NCBI RefSeq assembly: GCF_900089835.1
Contig: NZ_OANU01000037.1
Span: 1-64,000 of the forward strand
Length of the DNA: 64,000 nt
Source: Vibrio thalassae
GTDB lineage: Bacteria > Pseudomonadota > Gammaproteobacteria > Enterobacterales > Vibrionaceae
Direction: 5' to 3'
The notes under the pieces were generated by a model. The model saw nothing but the letters and a program-made list of their open reading frames with translations, searched no databases and was not told where the DNA came from. Positions 63,781-64,000 of this stretch are shown here, piece by piece; within the stretch, counting starts at the first letter, position 1; each line of letters begins with the position of its first letter. The position numbers and the translations under genes were made by a program.

Positions 63781-64000
63781 TTACTTTTGAATCAGAGAGA
63801 TATCAGCAATTTGCAAGAATAGGTTACGTAGGTTGTTCAGCAGTGTTAGGCGGTTTTTCTTCAGCGCCTCATCGTCTGCCATTACCATTACATTGTCGAA
63901 GAAAGCATCAACCGGTTCACGAAGATCAGCTAGCTTGCTTAGCGCTTCTTGGTAGTTACCTGTAGCGAAAGCCGGCTCCAGTGCTTCTGTCATGACTTCT
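63781..64000 (-). CDS. glyS: Glycine--tRNA ligase beta subunit, C-terminal part (cut by window edge)
   Basis: The last 72 or so residues of GlyS, ending [17 protein letters not shown]; the [30 protein letters not shown] stretch (about 25 residues before the end region) is the anticodon-binding-domain sequence DxxMVMxxD typical of class II beta subunits. The frame stays open to the right edge, so the rest of glyS and presumably glyQ lie beyond it. The gene forms the alpha2beta2 glycyl-tRNA synthetase. Confidence 0.93.
   Translation of the reverse strand, partial: EVMTEALEPAFATGNYQEALSKLADLREPVDAFFDNVMVMADDEALKKNRLTLLNNLRNLFLQIADISLIQK

Overview
The window is a piece of the larger chromosome of a Vibrio or close relative (Vibrionaceae), running across the replication origin. 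Grounds: a rpmH-rnpA-yidD-yidC-mnmE-mioC block, an Escherichia-like oriC between mioC and mnmG, the mnmG-rsmG-parA-parB and atpIBEFHAGDC blocks, the dnaA-dnaN-recF-gyrB cluster, a DUF2860 outer-membrane protein and a Vibrio-type 45-residue L34. Almost everything is ordinary core genome. I saw no insertion sequence, prophage, CRISPR array, tRNA or integron. The species cannot be named from this sequence alone.

Layout. 1-422: leader and two promoters of an rRNA operon whose 16S gene lies off the left edge. 423-5416: yrdA, the yrdB/aroE/hemF/tsaC operon, and PurR-type purEK. 5469-8738: the leftward LysM gene-dprA-smg-yrdD run. 8854-14594: def-fmt-rsmB-trkA-trkH. 14591-16113: a hemolysin III-type membrane protein and a Spo0M-like protein. 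16126-20295: a small unannotated 55-codon gene with a structured leader, then yihD-ccoG-srkA-dsbA. 20337-24127: yihG, a DUF2860 porin-like gene, a decayed second DUF2860 tail, and comM. 24334-30905: the attenuated ilvL-ilvGMEDA operon. 30937-34832: punR/punC and a divergent solute-binding protein/permease pair lacking an ATPase. 34889-43367: glmU and the F1Fo ATP synthase operon. 43559-47778: parB, parA, rsmG, mnmG. 47879-48150: oriC. 48250-54980: mioC, mnmE, yidC, yidD, rnpA, rpmH and an amino-acid ABC importer, all leftward. 55374-61496: dnaA, dnaN, recF, gyrB. 61616-62288: a heat-shock promoter, a ROSE-like RNA thermometer and ibpA. 62355-64000: avtA and the 3' end of glyS.

The genes near the origin serve replication initiation (dnaA, oriC), the clamp (dnaN), repair (recF), supercoiling (gyrB) and origin segregation (parAB). 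Around them sit membrane protein insertion (yidC/yidD), RNase P, tRNA U34 modification (mnmE with mnmG) and ATP synthesis. Leftward of oriC the genes run with the fork. Rightward, the mioC-to-ABC block runs against the fork and only dnaA onwards runs with it.

No wholly new multi-gene system was found. The best candidates for something undescribed are regulatory or small: (1) the 55-codon gene at 16416-16583 with perfect upstream palindromes, direct repeats, competing leader hairpins and its own strong terminator; (2) a 10-bp inverted repeat that covers the start region of the hemolysin III gene; (3) the ATPase-less binding-protein/permease pair whose permease begins with a lipoprotein-like signal; (4) a 23-codon upstream ORF overlapping the ilvG start; and (5) serial hairpins in the rpmH leader. 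Start sites were moved inward from the longest reading frame wherever a ribosome-binding site and family length supported it, and this is stated in each entry.
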